Source of the DNA: DASQHW01 sp038238245 | GTDB lineage: Bacteria > Actinomycetota > Acidimicrobiia > IMCC26256 > PALSA-610 | Length of the DNA: 64,000 bases | Assembly (NCBI GenBank): GCA_038238245.1 | Contig: JBBRXX010000027.1 | Span: 1 to 64,000 of the forward strand | Direction: 5' to 3' | Shown: in pieces, positions 9,476 through 18,900 of the stretch | Layout: each line of letters begins with the position of its first letter | Numbering within the stretch: the first letter of the stretch is position 1 | Made by a program: the position numbers and the translations under genes | The notes under the pieces: model-generated | Database searches by the model: none | The model's input: the letters and a program-made list of their open reading frames with translations, nothing else | Told to the model about the DNA's origin: nothing

Positions 9476-10261
9476 CTACCGTCGACGCGTTGCGACGTCT
9501 CGCTTGACAGTCTCGGCTTCGGCTTTTGCTTGGTCCATGCGTTCCTGGGCGCGCCTCTTGATCCGTTCGGATGCTCCTTGGCGCTCCCGGTCGAAGCGTG
9601 GCTTCTCTTCGTCGTACTTTGCGAACACGTTCTCCCATCGTGTCTGCATCGCCTTGATCCCTCCACCACCGACTGCAATCACCGTGACGCCGACGAAGGT
9701 GGCCAGGAGGGCGTAGAACAGGCCGGTGACGATCGCGGGAGCGATGCGGAGCTCGTCGAGTGCGGCGAACAATCCGATCGTGACGATCACGGCGGATGCG
9801 GTGAACGCGGCGGTGCGGGCGTAGTCGAGCTCGCCGAGTGAGACCTCGACGAGCTCTTTGACAGCGGCCGCGATCGCCATCGCGATGACGACGATGAGGA
9901 TTGCGGCGAGGACACGCGGCAAGTAAGCGATGACGCCGCCTATGGCGTTGCTCACGGGGTTCGACCCCCACACGCCAAAGGCAAGCTGCAACACGACGAG
10001 CAGCAGCGCGTAGTACACGAGCTTGCCCACGATGTCGGAAGCGTCGTAGTCAGACTTGTCGAGCATCGTCTTGACGCCGCCCCGCTCGACGGCCTTGTCG
10101 AAGCCGACCCGTTCCAAGACGTTGCCGGCGATCTTGGCGATCGCTTTCGCGACAAACCAACCGATGACCAATATGAGCAAGAAGGCAAAGAACTTCGGGA
10201 TGAAGGTGGCAACCTCGGACCAGGCATCCTCGATGCCCTTGCTGAACTGAACTGCGAGCAC
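9476..10261 (-). CDS. Membrane protein with conserved mechanosensitive-channel TM-helix repeats
   Basis: About 260 residues with four to five hydrophobic helices, beginning FIPKFFAFLLILVIGWFVAK and including LPRVLAAILIVVIAMAIAAA. This is the conserved TM_helix repeat (PF05552) found in CmpX-like relatives of small-conductance mechanosensitive channels. The family's first repeat typically starts right after a short leader, as here. The beta-domain of true MscS is absent. The last 60 residues are highly charged (KYDEEKPRFDRERQ onward), probably a cytoplasmic coiled coil. The GTG at 10261 (LAVQFSKG) is preferred because the longer start at 10312 would lie inside a strong hairpin. It follows the YsnF-type stress genes on the same strand, consistent with envelope or osmotic stress. 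Confidence 0.75.
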   Translation of the reverse strand: MLAVQFSKGIEDAWSEVATFIPKFFAFLLILVIGWFVAKAIAKIAGNVLERVGFDKAVERGGVKTMLDKSDYDASDIVGKLVYYALLLVVLQLAFGVWGSNPVSNAIGGVIAYLPRVLAAILIVVIAMAIAAAVKELVEVSLGELDYARTAAFTASAVIVTIGLFAALDELRIAPAIVTGLFYALLATFVGVTVIAVGGGGIKAMQTRWENVFAKYDEEKPRFDRERQGASERIKRRAQERMDQAKAEAETVKRDVATRRR

Positions 10262-10302
10262 GGCCTTGCGCGTCCTTTCCTGAGCATTGCGCGGACGAAC
10301 GA

Positions 10303-10342
10303 CCACGGACACGCCGGCGGTAGGCCGTCCGGCGTGTCGTGG
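10303..10342 (-). terminator. Strong hairpin between the YsnF-type gene and the TM-helix gene
   Basis: GACACGCCGG at 10308-10317 pairs perfectly with CCGGCGTGTC at 10329-10338. The stem extends through CCAC/GTGG with one bulged base, over an 11-base loop. It lies just past the stop of the upstream minus-strand gene and probably ends its transcript. Confidence 0.6.
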
Positions 10343-10349
10343 ACGGTCG

Positions 10350-11063
10350 CTACTGCTTGACGGGCTTGTCGGCGTCGATGTCGATCTGTTCCTTGCGGAC
10401 CGTTTCCGAGACCTTCTTGTCCTCGGTCACGGTGTCCTTGGCGAGCCTGACCCGCTCTTGGGGCACGACCCGCTTGGACACGACGACCTCTTCGGCGTTG
10501 AGCACCATCTCGTGCTCACCTTCGGAGATCTCGGCGCCGTCCATCGCCTTGGCCCGGTTGGCGTCGGTGATGTCCTCGCGTTCGAGACGCATCTCCTCGT
10601 GCTGCACCGGCACGGTCACGTTGACGTCTTCGGTCACGACGCGCTTGACGAGGCGGACGCGACCGGCTTCCTTCTTCTGCTTTGCGATGCTGAGCTCCTC
10701 TTCGGAGCGGGTCATCGCGTCGTCGCGAGCCTCGGTTTGCGCGGGCGCCGCTTCATCCTCGAGGCCGTAGTAGCGGTACAGCTCGCCTTCTTCGGACGGC
10801 TCGAGGTGTCCATCCGGATCGACCTTGGGCGCGCCCTTGACCTCATCTTTGGAGTAGGCGAGCTGGAGATCGTCACCGGCAGCGCGGGCGCCGGCAATCG
10901 GTGCGAAAGTCTCCTTTGAACCGAACAGACCGGTCGTGATCGTCACCCACTCGGGCTGGCCGGTTTGATCGTCGTTGTAGAGCGCAGCGATCTTGCCGAT
11001 CTTCTGCCCATCGATGTCGATGGCCTGATGACCAATCCATGCGTCGTAGTCGAGTTTCGTCAT
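10350..11063 (-). CDS. PRC-barrel plus YsnF/AvaK (DUF2382) stress-type protein
   Basis: The ATG at 11063 has an excellent GGAAGGAAG ribosome site. Residues 1-90 are a PRC-barrel (DYDAWIGHQAIDIDGQKIGKI, then WVTITTGLFGSKETFAPI). Residues about 130-230 are the DUF2382/YsnF domain, with the paired pattern VRLVKRVVTEDVNVTVPV and VVVSKRVVPQERVRLAKDTV. YsnF-like proteins are general-stress proteins in Bacillus and are widespread in actinobacteria; the molecular role is unknown. The length of 237 residues is normal. The same frame stays open upstream into a second PRC-barrel (see 11064-11516), so translation may also start further up and give a longer two-barrel form. Confidence 0.85.
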   Translation of the reverse strand: MTKLDYDAWIGHQAIDIDGQKIGKIAALYNDDQTGQPEWVTITTGLFGSKETFAPIAGARAAGDDLQLAYSKDEVKGAPKVDPDGHLEPSEEGELYRYYGLEDEAAPAQTEARDDAMTRSEEELSIAKQKKEAGRVRLVKRVVTEDVNVTVPVQHEEMRLEREDITDANRAKAMDGAEISEGEHEMVLNAEEVVVSKRVVPQERVRLAKDTVTEDKKVSETVRKEQIDIDADKPVKQ

Positions 11064-11516
11064 GACTTCCTTCCGGGATTTGCAGTACGGCTCCAAGAGC
11101 CGCACCGAGGTTTCGGGTAGCGAAATTCGCAACGGGGGCTCGCACCGCTTCGCGCGCCCGCGCATCACTGGCGCGTCTCCATCCGACGCGGCGTCCGAGT
11201 CGACGAGGCGGTAAAAGGTGCCGAGCAGAGCTGCTTCACCTTCGGTGAGTCCGATCTCGGCGTTCACGCTCGGGGCATCCAGCACGAATGCCTTCTCGAA
11301 CGGTACGGAGACATCGTCGCCGTGCCTGACTGCATGGACGATCGGAACGATCCTCTCCCGAATGCCGAACACGCCGGTGTGGACGAGCACCCACGCGGTT
11401 TGGTTCGTCACTTCCTCGACGTAGACCGCAGCGATCTTGCCGATCTTGTCGCCCCGACGGTCCACAAGAACGCGGTCATGCCAAACGTCTGCATCTCCCA
11501 AACGCTGACCGTTCAC
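11064..11516 (-). CDS. Upstream PRC-barrel segment, in frame with the YsnF-type gene and without its own stop
   Basis: From a GTG at 11516 the frame encodes NGQRLGDADVWHDRVLVDRR and GDKIGKIAAVYVEEV, then VLVHTGVFGIRERIVPI. This is a second PRC-barrel, aligned residue by residue with the one in the gene at 10350-11063. A linker (MRGRAKRCEPPLRISLPE) then runs without a stop into that gene's start. It is either the N-terminal part of a fused PRC-PRC-YsnF protein or a separate gene that has lost its stop codon. The ribosome site at 11516 is weak, and the frame is open to 11675, so the true start is uncertain. Confidence 0.6.
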
Positions 11517-11663
11517 CTCAGACGACGAAGACAGTGATACGTCAGCGACCCTCCGCGGTGATGCGATGTGATGTTTGGAATGGCGAGCGAGACAGGCCAG
11601 TAGTCGGCACACATGAGGAAAAACGCGTGACGGCACTCTCCATGACGCGCGTTTCGAAGAAAT

Positions 11664-12881
11664 GTGGACGGGCACTCTTTCTGTGTGGACCAGACACTCA
11701 GTGGCATCTCACCCGCCTCGGCCACTGCGCTCAGTGGAGTCATCCGACGTGTCGTCGCGGCCCGGGTGAACGATCCCCACGACGTCGAGGATCTCGTGCA
11801 GGAGACCCTCGTCAAGGTCGCGGCCGCCGAACGGCGTCTCGGTCCCGACGCGCTCCAGGGTTACGCGATCGTGACGGCCCGAAACCTCATCATCGGCCGC
11901 GCGCGCCACGACGGGACCCACCGACGACACGTTCACCGCCTCGTCGACTACATCGGCCTCGATGGCCCCGAAGAGCTCACACTGCAACGCGAAGAGACGG
12001 ACGCGCTCGCAACCGCACTCACCCGGCTCGACGCCACCGACCGCGCGCTTCTCCTCGCACACGAAGTGGATGGGATCGACACCGCTGCGCTCTCGGACAC
12101 CCACGACACCACGCCCGGCGCCATCGCGGTCCGGCTCGCACGCGCACGAGCGCGCCTCCGTGTCGAATTTCTTCTCGCATTCCGGGGCATCACGCTTCCC
12201 ACTCCAAGATGTCGATCGGTGCTCCTGGCACTTTCCTCCGGCGACACGCGCCGACAACGCTCGCTTCGCGCCGGCGACCACCTCCTCACGTGCTCCACGT
12301 GCGCGAGTTTGAGCGCGCCACTCGTCGAGCGGCGCCGCTCCATCGCCGGGTTCATCCCTTTCCTCTTCATCAATCCCGTCAAGGCTTTGGGCCGCGTCGC
12401 CCGGAACGGCAAAGTCCAGATCGTCGCCGGTGTCACCACGGTCGCGGTAGGAACGATTGCCGTCATCGCGCTCACGCAGCCTTCAGCGCGGCCAAGACCC
12501 GCTTCGCCCACGACAACCGTTGCCGCAACCTCGCCGGTCATGTCCGAAAAACGATCTCTGCTTCCCATCCCCACCCAAGGCCTGACGCCATTCATCGGCC
12601 GACCCGTGCGAGCACGTGCGGCGCTGGTACTCGCGGTACGCGCCGACGAGGGTGCTTGGATCGGCAGCGACAAAAGCGCGCGAATTTGGGTCCAGTTCGA
12701 TGGCTCAGGCGAATCGCCGTTCCACCTGCGATCCGGTCAGCACATCACCTTCACCGGACGGCTCGTTCCCACCACGCCCGGCTTCGTACTGCGCGCCGGG
12801 ATCCCGGAACCCGACCGCGCCGTCGTCCTCGCCCAAGGAGCCCACATCAGCGCACACACTTCTACCGTGACCGTTTCCTGA
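11664..12881 (+). CDS. ECF sigma factor fused to zinc-finger, transmembrane anchor and extracytoplasmic domain
   Basis: Residues about 20-165 are sigma-70 regions 2 and 4: DPHDVEDLVQETLVKV is the region 2 core, and LTRLDATDRALLLAHEVDGI followed by AIAVRLARARARLRVE is region 4. Near residue 205 comes GDHLLTCSTC, a HxxxCxxC zinc motif like that of ZAS anti-sigma factors. A single membrane helix follows (VAGVTTVAVGTIAVIALT), then about 110 residues outside with GRPVRARAALVLAVRADE and a small beta domain. So sigma factor and anti-sigma-like anchor are on one chain, and activation would need proteolysis or a conformational switch. That is inference; ECF factors with C-terminal extensions are known, but this exact order I cannot match. 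The start may be GTG 11664 or 11685. It diverges from the PRC/YsnF genes. Confidence 0.85.
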   Translation: MDGHSFCVDQTLSGISPASATALSGVIRRVVAARVNDPHDVEDLVQETLVKVAAAERRLGPDALQGYAIVTARNLIIGRARHDGTHRRHVHRLVDYIGLDGPEELTLQREETDALATALTRLDATDRALLLAHEVDGIDTAALSDTHDTTPGAIAVRLARARARLRVEFLLAFRGITLPTPRCRSVLLALSSGDTRRQRSLRAGDHLLTCSTCASLSAPLVERRRSIAGFIPFLFINPVKALGRVARNGKVQIVAGVTTVAVGTIAVIALTQPSARPRPASPTTTVAATSPVMSEKRSLLPIPTQGLTPFIGRPVRARAALVLAVRADEGAWIGSDKSARIWVQFDGSGESPFHLRSGQHITFTGRLVPTTPGFVLRAGIPEPDRAVVLAQGAHISAHTSTVTVS

Positions 12882-12961
12882 AGCGGCAGGCCTCCCGCCT
12901 CCTCAGCACCGATGCGACGTCTTCGCCGTCGCCCCGGGTCAAAGCCGTGTTGTGGCAGCTA

Positions 12962-13588
12962 TCAGTGGGGGCCGAGGAGGTCTTGTGCGGCGATCGTCGC
13001 GGCTTGGGTGCGGTTGTGCACACCGAGTTTGGCGTAGAGGCTGCGGAGTTGGGCTTTGATCGTGTTGTCGCTGACGTAGAGGTGCTCGGCGAGTTGTTGG
13101 TTGGTCATGCCCGTAGGAAGTAAGGCGAGGAGCTCGCTTTCTCGTTCGGTGAGGCCGATGTCTCGGCCTGGCCAGCGCAGCTCGGTGTCGATTGCACCGC
13201 GTTGCGTTTGCCGGTGCAGGATCACGCGCTCGCCGCGTGCTACGGCTCGGATGCCCTCGACGATGTCGGTTGTACTCACTGCTTTGGAGATGAACCCGCT
13301 CGCGCCGGCTTTGAGGACGCGTCGCACAAGGCCTTGCTGGTCGGAAAAACTGAAAACGACCACGGCTCCCGCTGCGGGGTCAGCGACAAGATCGGCCACC
13401 CGCTGTGCCACGTCTTGGGTATCGCCGTAGGTGTCGAGCAGGGTGACGTCGACGCGACGTCGCGGCCGGCGTTTGATGTCGAGCTCTACAACGTGGATGT
13501 CCGAGGCGTAGGGGCGGAGGAGGGCCCGGAGCCCTTCGAGCACGATCTCATAGTCGTTCTCGAGCGTGACGCGTGTCGGCTTGGTCAC
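12962..13588 (-). CDS. LuxR/NarL-family response regulator
   Basis: This 208-residue protein has a receiver domain (about 1-125) and a LuxR-type helix-turn-helix (about 143-200; LTERESELLALLPTGMTNQQ, then VSDNTIKAQLRSLYAKLGVH). The probable phospho-acceptor is the Asp in VDVTLLDTYGD. The usual acidic pair near the N-terminus is represented by ENDYE. KAGASGFISKAVSTTDIVEG matches the beta5-alpha5 face with its Lys. The start is a GTG at 13588. No histidine kinase is adjacent, so it is an orphan. It converges with the sigma-factor gene and diverges from the STAS gene. Confidence 0.9.
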   Translation of the reverse strand: MTKPTRVTLENDYEIVLEGLRALLRPYASDIHVVELDIKRRPRRRVDVTLLDTYGDTQDVAQRVADLVADPAAGAVVVFSFSDQQGLVRRVLKAGASGFISKAVSTTDIVEGIRAVARGERVILHRQTQRGAIDTELRWPGRDIGLTERESELLALLPTGMTNQQLAEHLYVSDNTIKAQLRSLYAKLGVHNRTQAATIAAQDLLGPH

Positions 13589-13755
13589 GATCTGATCCTA
13601 CAGTGCCACTCAGCGACAACTACCCGATCGGGTGATTGAGAGTTGCTTGGGATATGCGTAAGTTGCGACCCGTGCTGGTCGATCCCTATGCCGAGTCGAG
13701 CTTCATTTGACTGTGCCGTGTCCTGACTTCGTCGTGGACGAACGGGGGCAGCTTT

Positions 13756-14079
13756 GTGACCTCGGAGCTATTTCGCGCGAGCTTCTACGATGACGGCAAC
13801 GGCCGAGCTCGACTTGTGCTCGAAGGTGAGCTCGACATGGCCACGGCCCCGACCCTTGCGGCGAGACTCGCCGAAGCGTGCAAAGACCAGCCCGCCGAGC
13901 TGCGGATCGATCTGACCGCGCTCGGGTACTGCGATTCCTCGGGACTTCGCGAGTTCGTCCGAGCGGCCGCCGTCTGTACCAGTAACGGCACCGACCTCAG
14001 AATTGTCGGCGCAAGTCGCGTCGTGCATGAAGTCTTTGCCATCACCGGCCTGGCGGACATGTTCGTCTTCGAGCAGTAA
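13756..14079 (+). CDS. STAS-domain anti-sigma factor antagonist
   Basis: The 107-residue protein is a single STAS domain: LVLEGELDMATAPTLAARL, then LRIDLTALGYCDSSGLREF with the phosphorylatable serine in DSSG. In RsbV/SpoIIAA-type partner switching the dephosphorylated antagonist binds the anti-sigma kinase and frees the sigma factor. The GTG at 13756 follows GGGGGCA. The gene ends 14 bases from an RsbW-like ATPase gene encoded on the opposite strand, an obvious candidate partner despite the convergent arrangement. Confidence 0.9.
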   Translation: MTSELFRASFYDDGNGRARLVLEGELDMATAPTLAARLAEACKDQPAELRIDLTALGYCDSSGLREFVRAAAVCTSNGTDLRIVGASRVVHEVFAITGLADMFVFEQ

Positions 14080-14093
14080 GACCCGCCCGCAGG

Positions 14094-14435
14094 TCAGATG
14101 GGGAGGAACGCCCAGACGAGTTTGCCGTCGGAGTGCGTGTCGATGCCCCACTTCAACGCGACCGCTTCTACCAGCCGAAGGCCTCTGGAGTCCCGGGCAG
14201 GCGGACCGAGATCGGGTCGGCCGTCGCGGACCTCGATGCGTAGACCGGTGGCATGGGGGACTGCAGACAAGCTGATCGGCGGCGACCCGTGCATCACGGC
14301 GTTGGTGACCAGTTCCCCGACAACGAGCTGCGCGACTTCGTTCGCCGTCAACGCCGCGAGCGCGTTCCTGGCGACGCGTGCCGCGGACCGGTCCGGCGGC
14401 AAGTCAACCTGCACATGCTTCGAAGTGAACATCAC
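14094..14435 (-). CDS. RsbW-like HATPase (anti-sigma serine kinase family)
   Basis: A 113-residue histidine-kinase-like ATPase domain of the HATPase_c_2 type. The N-box appears as LVVGELVTNAVMHG, the G1 box as EVRDGRPDLGPP, and the G2 region as RGLRLVEAVALKWG. The canonical second GxG is reduced. Such proteins phosphorylate STAS antagonists or act as regulatory ATPases. Its convergence with the STAS gene suggests a switch pair. No dedicated sigma-B-type factor is next to it, so the target is not known. Confidence 0.85.
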   Translation of the reverse strand: MMFTSKHVQVDLPPDRSAARVARNALAALTANEVAQLVVGELVTNAVMHGSPPISLSAVPHATGLRIEVRDGRPDLGPPARDSRGLRLVEAVALKWGIDTHSDGKLVWAFLPI

Positions 14436-14637
14436 GGGGTCCGGCGTCGTCGACAGAGACCCTTGCCGTACCCATTCGCGCGGTCAGCGAGTCCACCGCC
14501 GCGCGACCGGCAGCGATCCGCTCGAGAGCCCGTCACCCGTGCCTTCGATCCGCGATCGGCATGCGGGAACGGCGACCGTAACGGTTCTTTGCGAACGACC
14601 CGACCGTGTCGCGGCGTGGGTGGGGTACGACGATGCC

Positions 14638-15642
14638 GTGAACCCCATTGAGCGAGCCGTCAGAGTATTCGACCGTGCCCAGCAACGGAGCCGTTGGGGC
14701 GGCCTGGTATTCGGCGTGGTGAAGAAATACGGCGACGATCGGGGTCCGGCGCTGGCAGCGTTGCTCACGCACTACGGATTCATGTCGCTGTTCCCGTTGC
14801 TGTTGATCTTGACCACGATCCTGGGGTTCATCGGGAACGCTCGTATCGAACACAGTGTCGTAGGTAGTGCGTTGAAACAGTTTCCCGTGTACGGCCAACA
14901 GCTCGGCGATGTCGCGCATCCGCTGTCGGGCAGCACCCTGGGGCTGGCGTTCGGTCTGTTCGGTCTTCTGTATGGCGCGCTGGGCGCCGCGCAGTCCGCG
15001 CAACATGCGATGGCGCAGGTATGGAACGTGCCTGGTGTGGTGCGCCCGGGCTACGGTCCCCGTCTCGGGCGCGGGCTGGTGTTCTTCGGTGCGCTCGGGT
15101 TCGGAATCGCGCTGCCGGCCGCGCTCGCGGGCGTCGCGACCGCCAACGACCAGAGAATGGTCACCAGGGTGGCATTGTCGAGCGCGGGCCTGCTCGTGAA
15201 TGTGAGCCTGTATGTGTTGGCGTTCCGCATCCTCACCCCCAAGATCATCGCAACGCGTGATCTGGTGCCGGGCGCAGTGATCGGGGGAGTTGGATACACA
15301 CTCTTGGTCACGGCCGGCACAGCGTTGGTGCAACATCAGCTCCGGCACGCGCAAGTCGTGTACGGGCAGTTCGGGTTCGTACTCGGACTGATCGGATGGC
15401 TCTATCTCGTGTCGCAACTCAGCTTGTACGCCGCCGAACTGAACGTCGTGCGCAGCCGACGGCTCTGGCCGCGCAGCATCGTTCAGCCACCCCTCACCGA
15501 CGCCGACCAGCGCGTGCTCCACGACATCGCGCATCAAGAAGAACGCCGGCCTGAACAACGTGTCGGCGTTGGCTTCGGACCCGACGCCGGAGAACAAGCC
15601 GCCGATGACGCCAACGAACCACCGCCCCAGCGTTGGACCTGA
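14638..15642 (+). CDS. YihY/BrkB-family integral membrane protein
   Basis: About 334 residues with six hydrophobic helices: YGFMSLFPLLLILTTILGFI, GLAFGLFGLLYGALGAAQSA, LVFFGALGFGIALPAALAG, LLVNVSLYVLAFRIL, AVIGGVGYTLLVTAGTALV and FVLGLIGWLYLVSQLSLYAA. The pattern of helices, the early DRGPALAALLTHYGFMS region and the AELN after the last helix fit the YihY/virulence-factor BrkB family. The molecular function of that family is unsettled. I place the start at GTG 14638 (NPIERAVRVFDRAQQ); the frame is open further upstream but has no family-like sequence there. The tail after residue 285 is charged and probably cytoplasmic. Confidence 0.85.
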   Translation: MNPIERAVRVFDRAQQRSRWGGLVFGVVKKYGDDRGPALAALLTHYGFMSLFPLLLILTTILGFIGNARIEHSVVGSALKQFPVYGQQLGDVAHPLSGSTLGLAFGLFGLLYGALGAAQSAQHAMAQVWNVPGVVRPGYGPRLGRGLVFFGALGFGIALPAALAGVATANDQRMVTRVALSSAGLLVNVSLYVLAFRILTPKIIATRDLVPGAVIGGVGYTLLVTAGTALVQHQLRHAQVVYGQFGFVLGLIGWLYLVSQLSLYAAELNVVRSRRLWPRSIVQPPLTDADQRVLHDIAHQEERRPEQRVGVGFGPDAGEQAADDANEPPPQRWT

Positions 15643-15696
15643 CGCATCGCGGTGTACATGTGCCGTGTCGCCGCGATCGGGTTGTGTCCGAACAGT

Positions 15697-15789
15697 TCAG
15701 ACGCCTCGTCGGCCTCGGCCTCGGTAGTAGAAGCCGCCCCCTCCGAACAACAGGACGACGATCAAGATGATCAGCAGGAGTGTGAGCAT
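15697..15789 (-). CDS. 30-residue hydrophobic membrane peptide
   Basis: The ATG at 15789 follows GGGAGG. The product begins MLTLLLIILIVVLLFGGGGF, a membrane helix followed by a glycine turn, and ends with a basic YYRGRGRRGV tail. It resembles the very small one- or two-helix proteins of the DUF3309 type in shape, but is too short to assign. The convergent position after the YihY gene gives no clue to function. Confidence 0.6.
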   Translation of the reverse strand: MLTLLLIILIVVLLFGGGGFYYRGRGRRGV

Positions 15790-15873
15790 GCCTCCCGTAT
15801 ACCCGCCGGAGCCGGTCGCTGAGCATTTAGTTGACGTTTCGCGCCGCCGTCCTACACGGTGCCTACGACCGTT

Positions 15874-15971
15874 GCCGACGTCTCTGCAAGATCGCAAGTG
15901 AACTGGATCTCGCGTAGCCTGGTTCGGTGGCCGAAAGATCTCCGTTCTTGCGGCGACTTCGGAACGCAGAT
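15874..15971. repeat. 98-bp promoter-plus-leader repeat, copy 1
   Basis: These 98 bases recur at 25812-25909 with three mismatches (two adjacent changes near 15890 and one inside the -10 box). The repeat covers the putative promoter and the first 15 codons of the cyclase gene (start GTG 15927). The identity stops at the boundary where the two proteins become unrelated. Confidence 0.9.
15892..15926 (+). promoter_or_regulatory. Putative leaderless promoter of the cyclase gene
   Basis: TAGCCT at 15915-15920 fits the actinobacterial -10 pattern TANNNT and lies six bases before the GTG at 15927. That is the classic spacing for a leaderless transcript starting at the start codon. No Shine-Dalgarno sequence is present. 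A weak -35 candidate TCGCAA lies 17 bases upstream of the -10. Inference from pattern only. Confidence 0.5.
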
Positions 15972-18900
15972 ATGGAGTGCGCGAGCTGCGGCAAGCCGAA
16001 CCGTGAGGGCGCGCGCTATTGCGCCGGTTGCGGCGCACCGCTCGTCGAACGTTGCCCCACGTGCGGTACAGAACGCGAACCTGGGGCGCGGTTCTGCGAC
16101 AGCTGTGGTTCGCAATTCTCTCCGGCGGGGGCAGTCTCCGGTAGGAGCACCCGCAAGACGGTAACCGTCGTGTTCGCCGATCTCGTGGGATCGACATCGC
16201 TCCAAGAGCGCACCGACGCCGAATCAGTTCGCCACCTCATGGAGCAGTACTACGCGATCGTGCGCGCCGCGATCGAGTCGCACGGGGGCACCGTCGTCAA
16301 GCTGATGGGCGACGGCGTGATGGCGGTCTTCGGCGTCCCGAATGTCGCCGAAGACGACGCGCTCCGTGCTGTGCGCGGTGCTGTCGCCGCCCAGGAAGCG
16401 TTTACCCGAATGGCGGGCGACGTCGCAGGACGCATGGGCGCGCTGGCTATGCGTGTCGGCGTGAACACCGGTGAGGTCGTCGTGAGTGAAGGCAATGACG
16501 ATGTCGTCGGAGACCCGGTCAACGTCGCAGCACGATTGGAACAGGAGGCCGCAAACGGCGGCGTGCTCATCGGTGAGACAACGCGGCGGCTCGTGCACCA
16601 CAAAGTGACGCTCGCGGCGGCGGGCGAATTGGCATTGAAGGGCCGGGCCGATCCCGTCGCTGCGTTTCGGGTGGTGTCACTGCAAGTGCCCAGCGCGCCC
16701 GCAGCAACTGTGTTCGTTGGCCGCGAGCACGAGCTCGATCGGCTCACCGCGGTGTACGCCGACGCCGTCGGAAGTGCGCACTCACGGCTCGCGATGGTGA
16801 TCGGCTCGCCCGGGCTCGGCAAGTCGCGCCTGATCGGGGAAGTCGCGCACGAGGTGAGCGCTCAGTCGATCGTGTTGCTTGGTCGATGCGACCACGCGGG
16901 CGGCGCGACGTTCGCGCCCTTCGCAGATGCGCTGCGCTCGCTGACCGAGCTCGACGAAGGTGCAGACGCCGACACTGCCCGCGAGGCGATCGCGCGGCTC
17001 GTTGGCGAGCGTGAACCTGAAGGCGACCGAATCATCTCGGGAGTGACGTCGTTGCTCGGTGGTGCCGCGCCGAGCACGGAGGAGGCGTTCTGGGCGGTTC
17101 GCCGATTCTTGCGCGTCTTGGCGCTCCGGCGGCCGGTCCTCCTCGTGCTCGACGACCTTCACTGGGCCGAGCCATTGCTGCTCGACCTCATCGAGCACAT
17201 TGTCGAGTGGAGCGACGACGTGCCGTTGTTCTTGCTCGGCGCGGCCCGGTCCGAGCTGCGCGACACCCGCGCCGCGTTGACCGTGCCGGGAACGACGGTC
17301 AGCGACATCGTGACGCTGGGCGGGCTCGACGCGCGCGCGGCCACGCGGCTCGCGGCCGACGTGCTCGGCGCGGACGAGCTGCCGGCGGCGGTAGCCGGGC
17401 ACGTGCTCGCCGCGAGCGCGGGCAACCCCCTGTTCTTGCGCGAGCTCGTGCGCATGTTGGTCGACGATGGCGCGGTCGTCCGGTCCGGCGACCGGTGGAC
17501 CGCGACCGTCGAGCTCGCCGAGCGCGAGATCCCGCCGACGATCCAGGCGCTGCTTGCGGCACGTCTCGAACGCCTGCGGCCGGACGAGCGAACCGTGCTC
17601 GAACGCGCGGCCGTCGTCGGCGATCAGTTTTCGCGGGCGGCCGTCGAGCATCTCTTGCCAACGACCGTGCGTACCGATCTTGATGCGCATCTCGAGGCGC
17701 TGCGTCGACGCGAGCTCGTCGAGCGCGATACGGGCTGGTTTCTCGGCGAGCCCGTGTACCGCTTCCACCACGTCTTGATTCACGATGCCGCGTATCGCCG
17801 CTTGCTGAAAGGTGCACGTGCCGACTTGCATGTGGAGTTCGCCGATTGGCTGCAAGCCAGTGCAGGTGATGCGCTCGCCGAGCACGACGAGACGCTCGGC
17901 TGGCACCTCGAACAAGCACACCAACACTTACGCGAGCTTGGTCCGCTCGACGAGCGCGGCCGGGCGTGTGGTGTGCGTGCTGCACATCACCTCGCGACTG
18001 CGGGGCGCGCCGCCTTCGGGCGCGACGACGTCGCGGCTGCAGCCGGGCTGTTCGGACGCGCACTGGCGGGTATCGAGCGCGCCGACGACGAGCGCACCGA
18101 GCTCATGCTCGACTGGTGCGAGGCCTTGCTCGCGGTCGGGGATGTCAAGAACGCCGCTCGTGCGGTGGACGAGCTGCGGGAAGCGATTGGCGACTCCCGC
18201 CGGTTGCACGCGTGGCACGCGTGCCTCGCCGGACAGCTCGCAGTGTTGACCGCGCCGCAGCGCTTGCGCGAGACGGCAGACGATGTCGCGCAGGCGGCGG
18301 TCACGCTCGCAGCCGACAACGACGACGCGGGCGCGGCCACCGCGCACTGGGTCCATGCGCTCGCGCTCTCGCGCCTCGGCGAAGTCGGCGCGACCGAAGC
18401 GGCGCTCGACCGCGCGCTCGCCGCCGCACGCCGCGCGGGTGACAGGCGACGCGCGAACGCCGTGCTCGCCGAGGCGCCCCTTGCGGCGCTCGCGGGACCG
18501 AGCCCCGTGACTCGCGCCAGCGGTCGTTGCCTCGACGTCGTACGCGTGTTGCGCATCACCGCCGGCGCGCCGGCGGTCGAAGCGGTCGCGCTGCGGTGCC
18601 AGGCGGTGCTCGAGGCACTGCGCGATCGTGTGGACGCGGCCCGGCGCATGATCGACGCGTCGCGGCGTATCGTCGAGGATCTCGGTGTTGCACCGCGCAT
18701 CCTCGAGACTGACATGTTCGCCGGCATGATCGAGCTGCTCGCGGGTGAACCCGTTGCGGCGGAACGCCTCTTGCGCACCGCGTACGACGGGTTTCGAAGC
18801 CGCGGGTTACGTGTCAGCGCAGCCCAATCCGCGGCGCTGCTCGCACATGCCGTGCTGGATCAGGGCCGCCCCGCGGACGCCGAAGCGTTGAGCATCGCGA

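Noticed and set aside
11534..13123. Plus-strand frame of 529 codons overlapping the sigma-factor gene
   Set aside because: Arg/His/Pro-rich shadow; the neighbouring frame has sigma regions 2 and 4.
15494..16205. Minus-strand frames crossing the start of the cyclase gene (including one ending in the 30-residue membrane peptide)
   Set aside because: Only the last 93 bases from ATG 15789 have a ribosome site and membrane-helix character; the rest is shadow.
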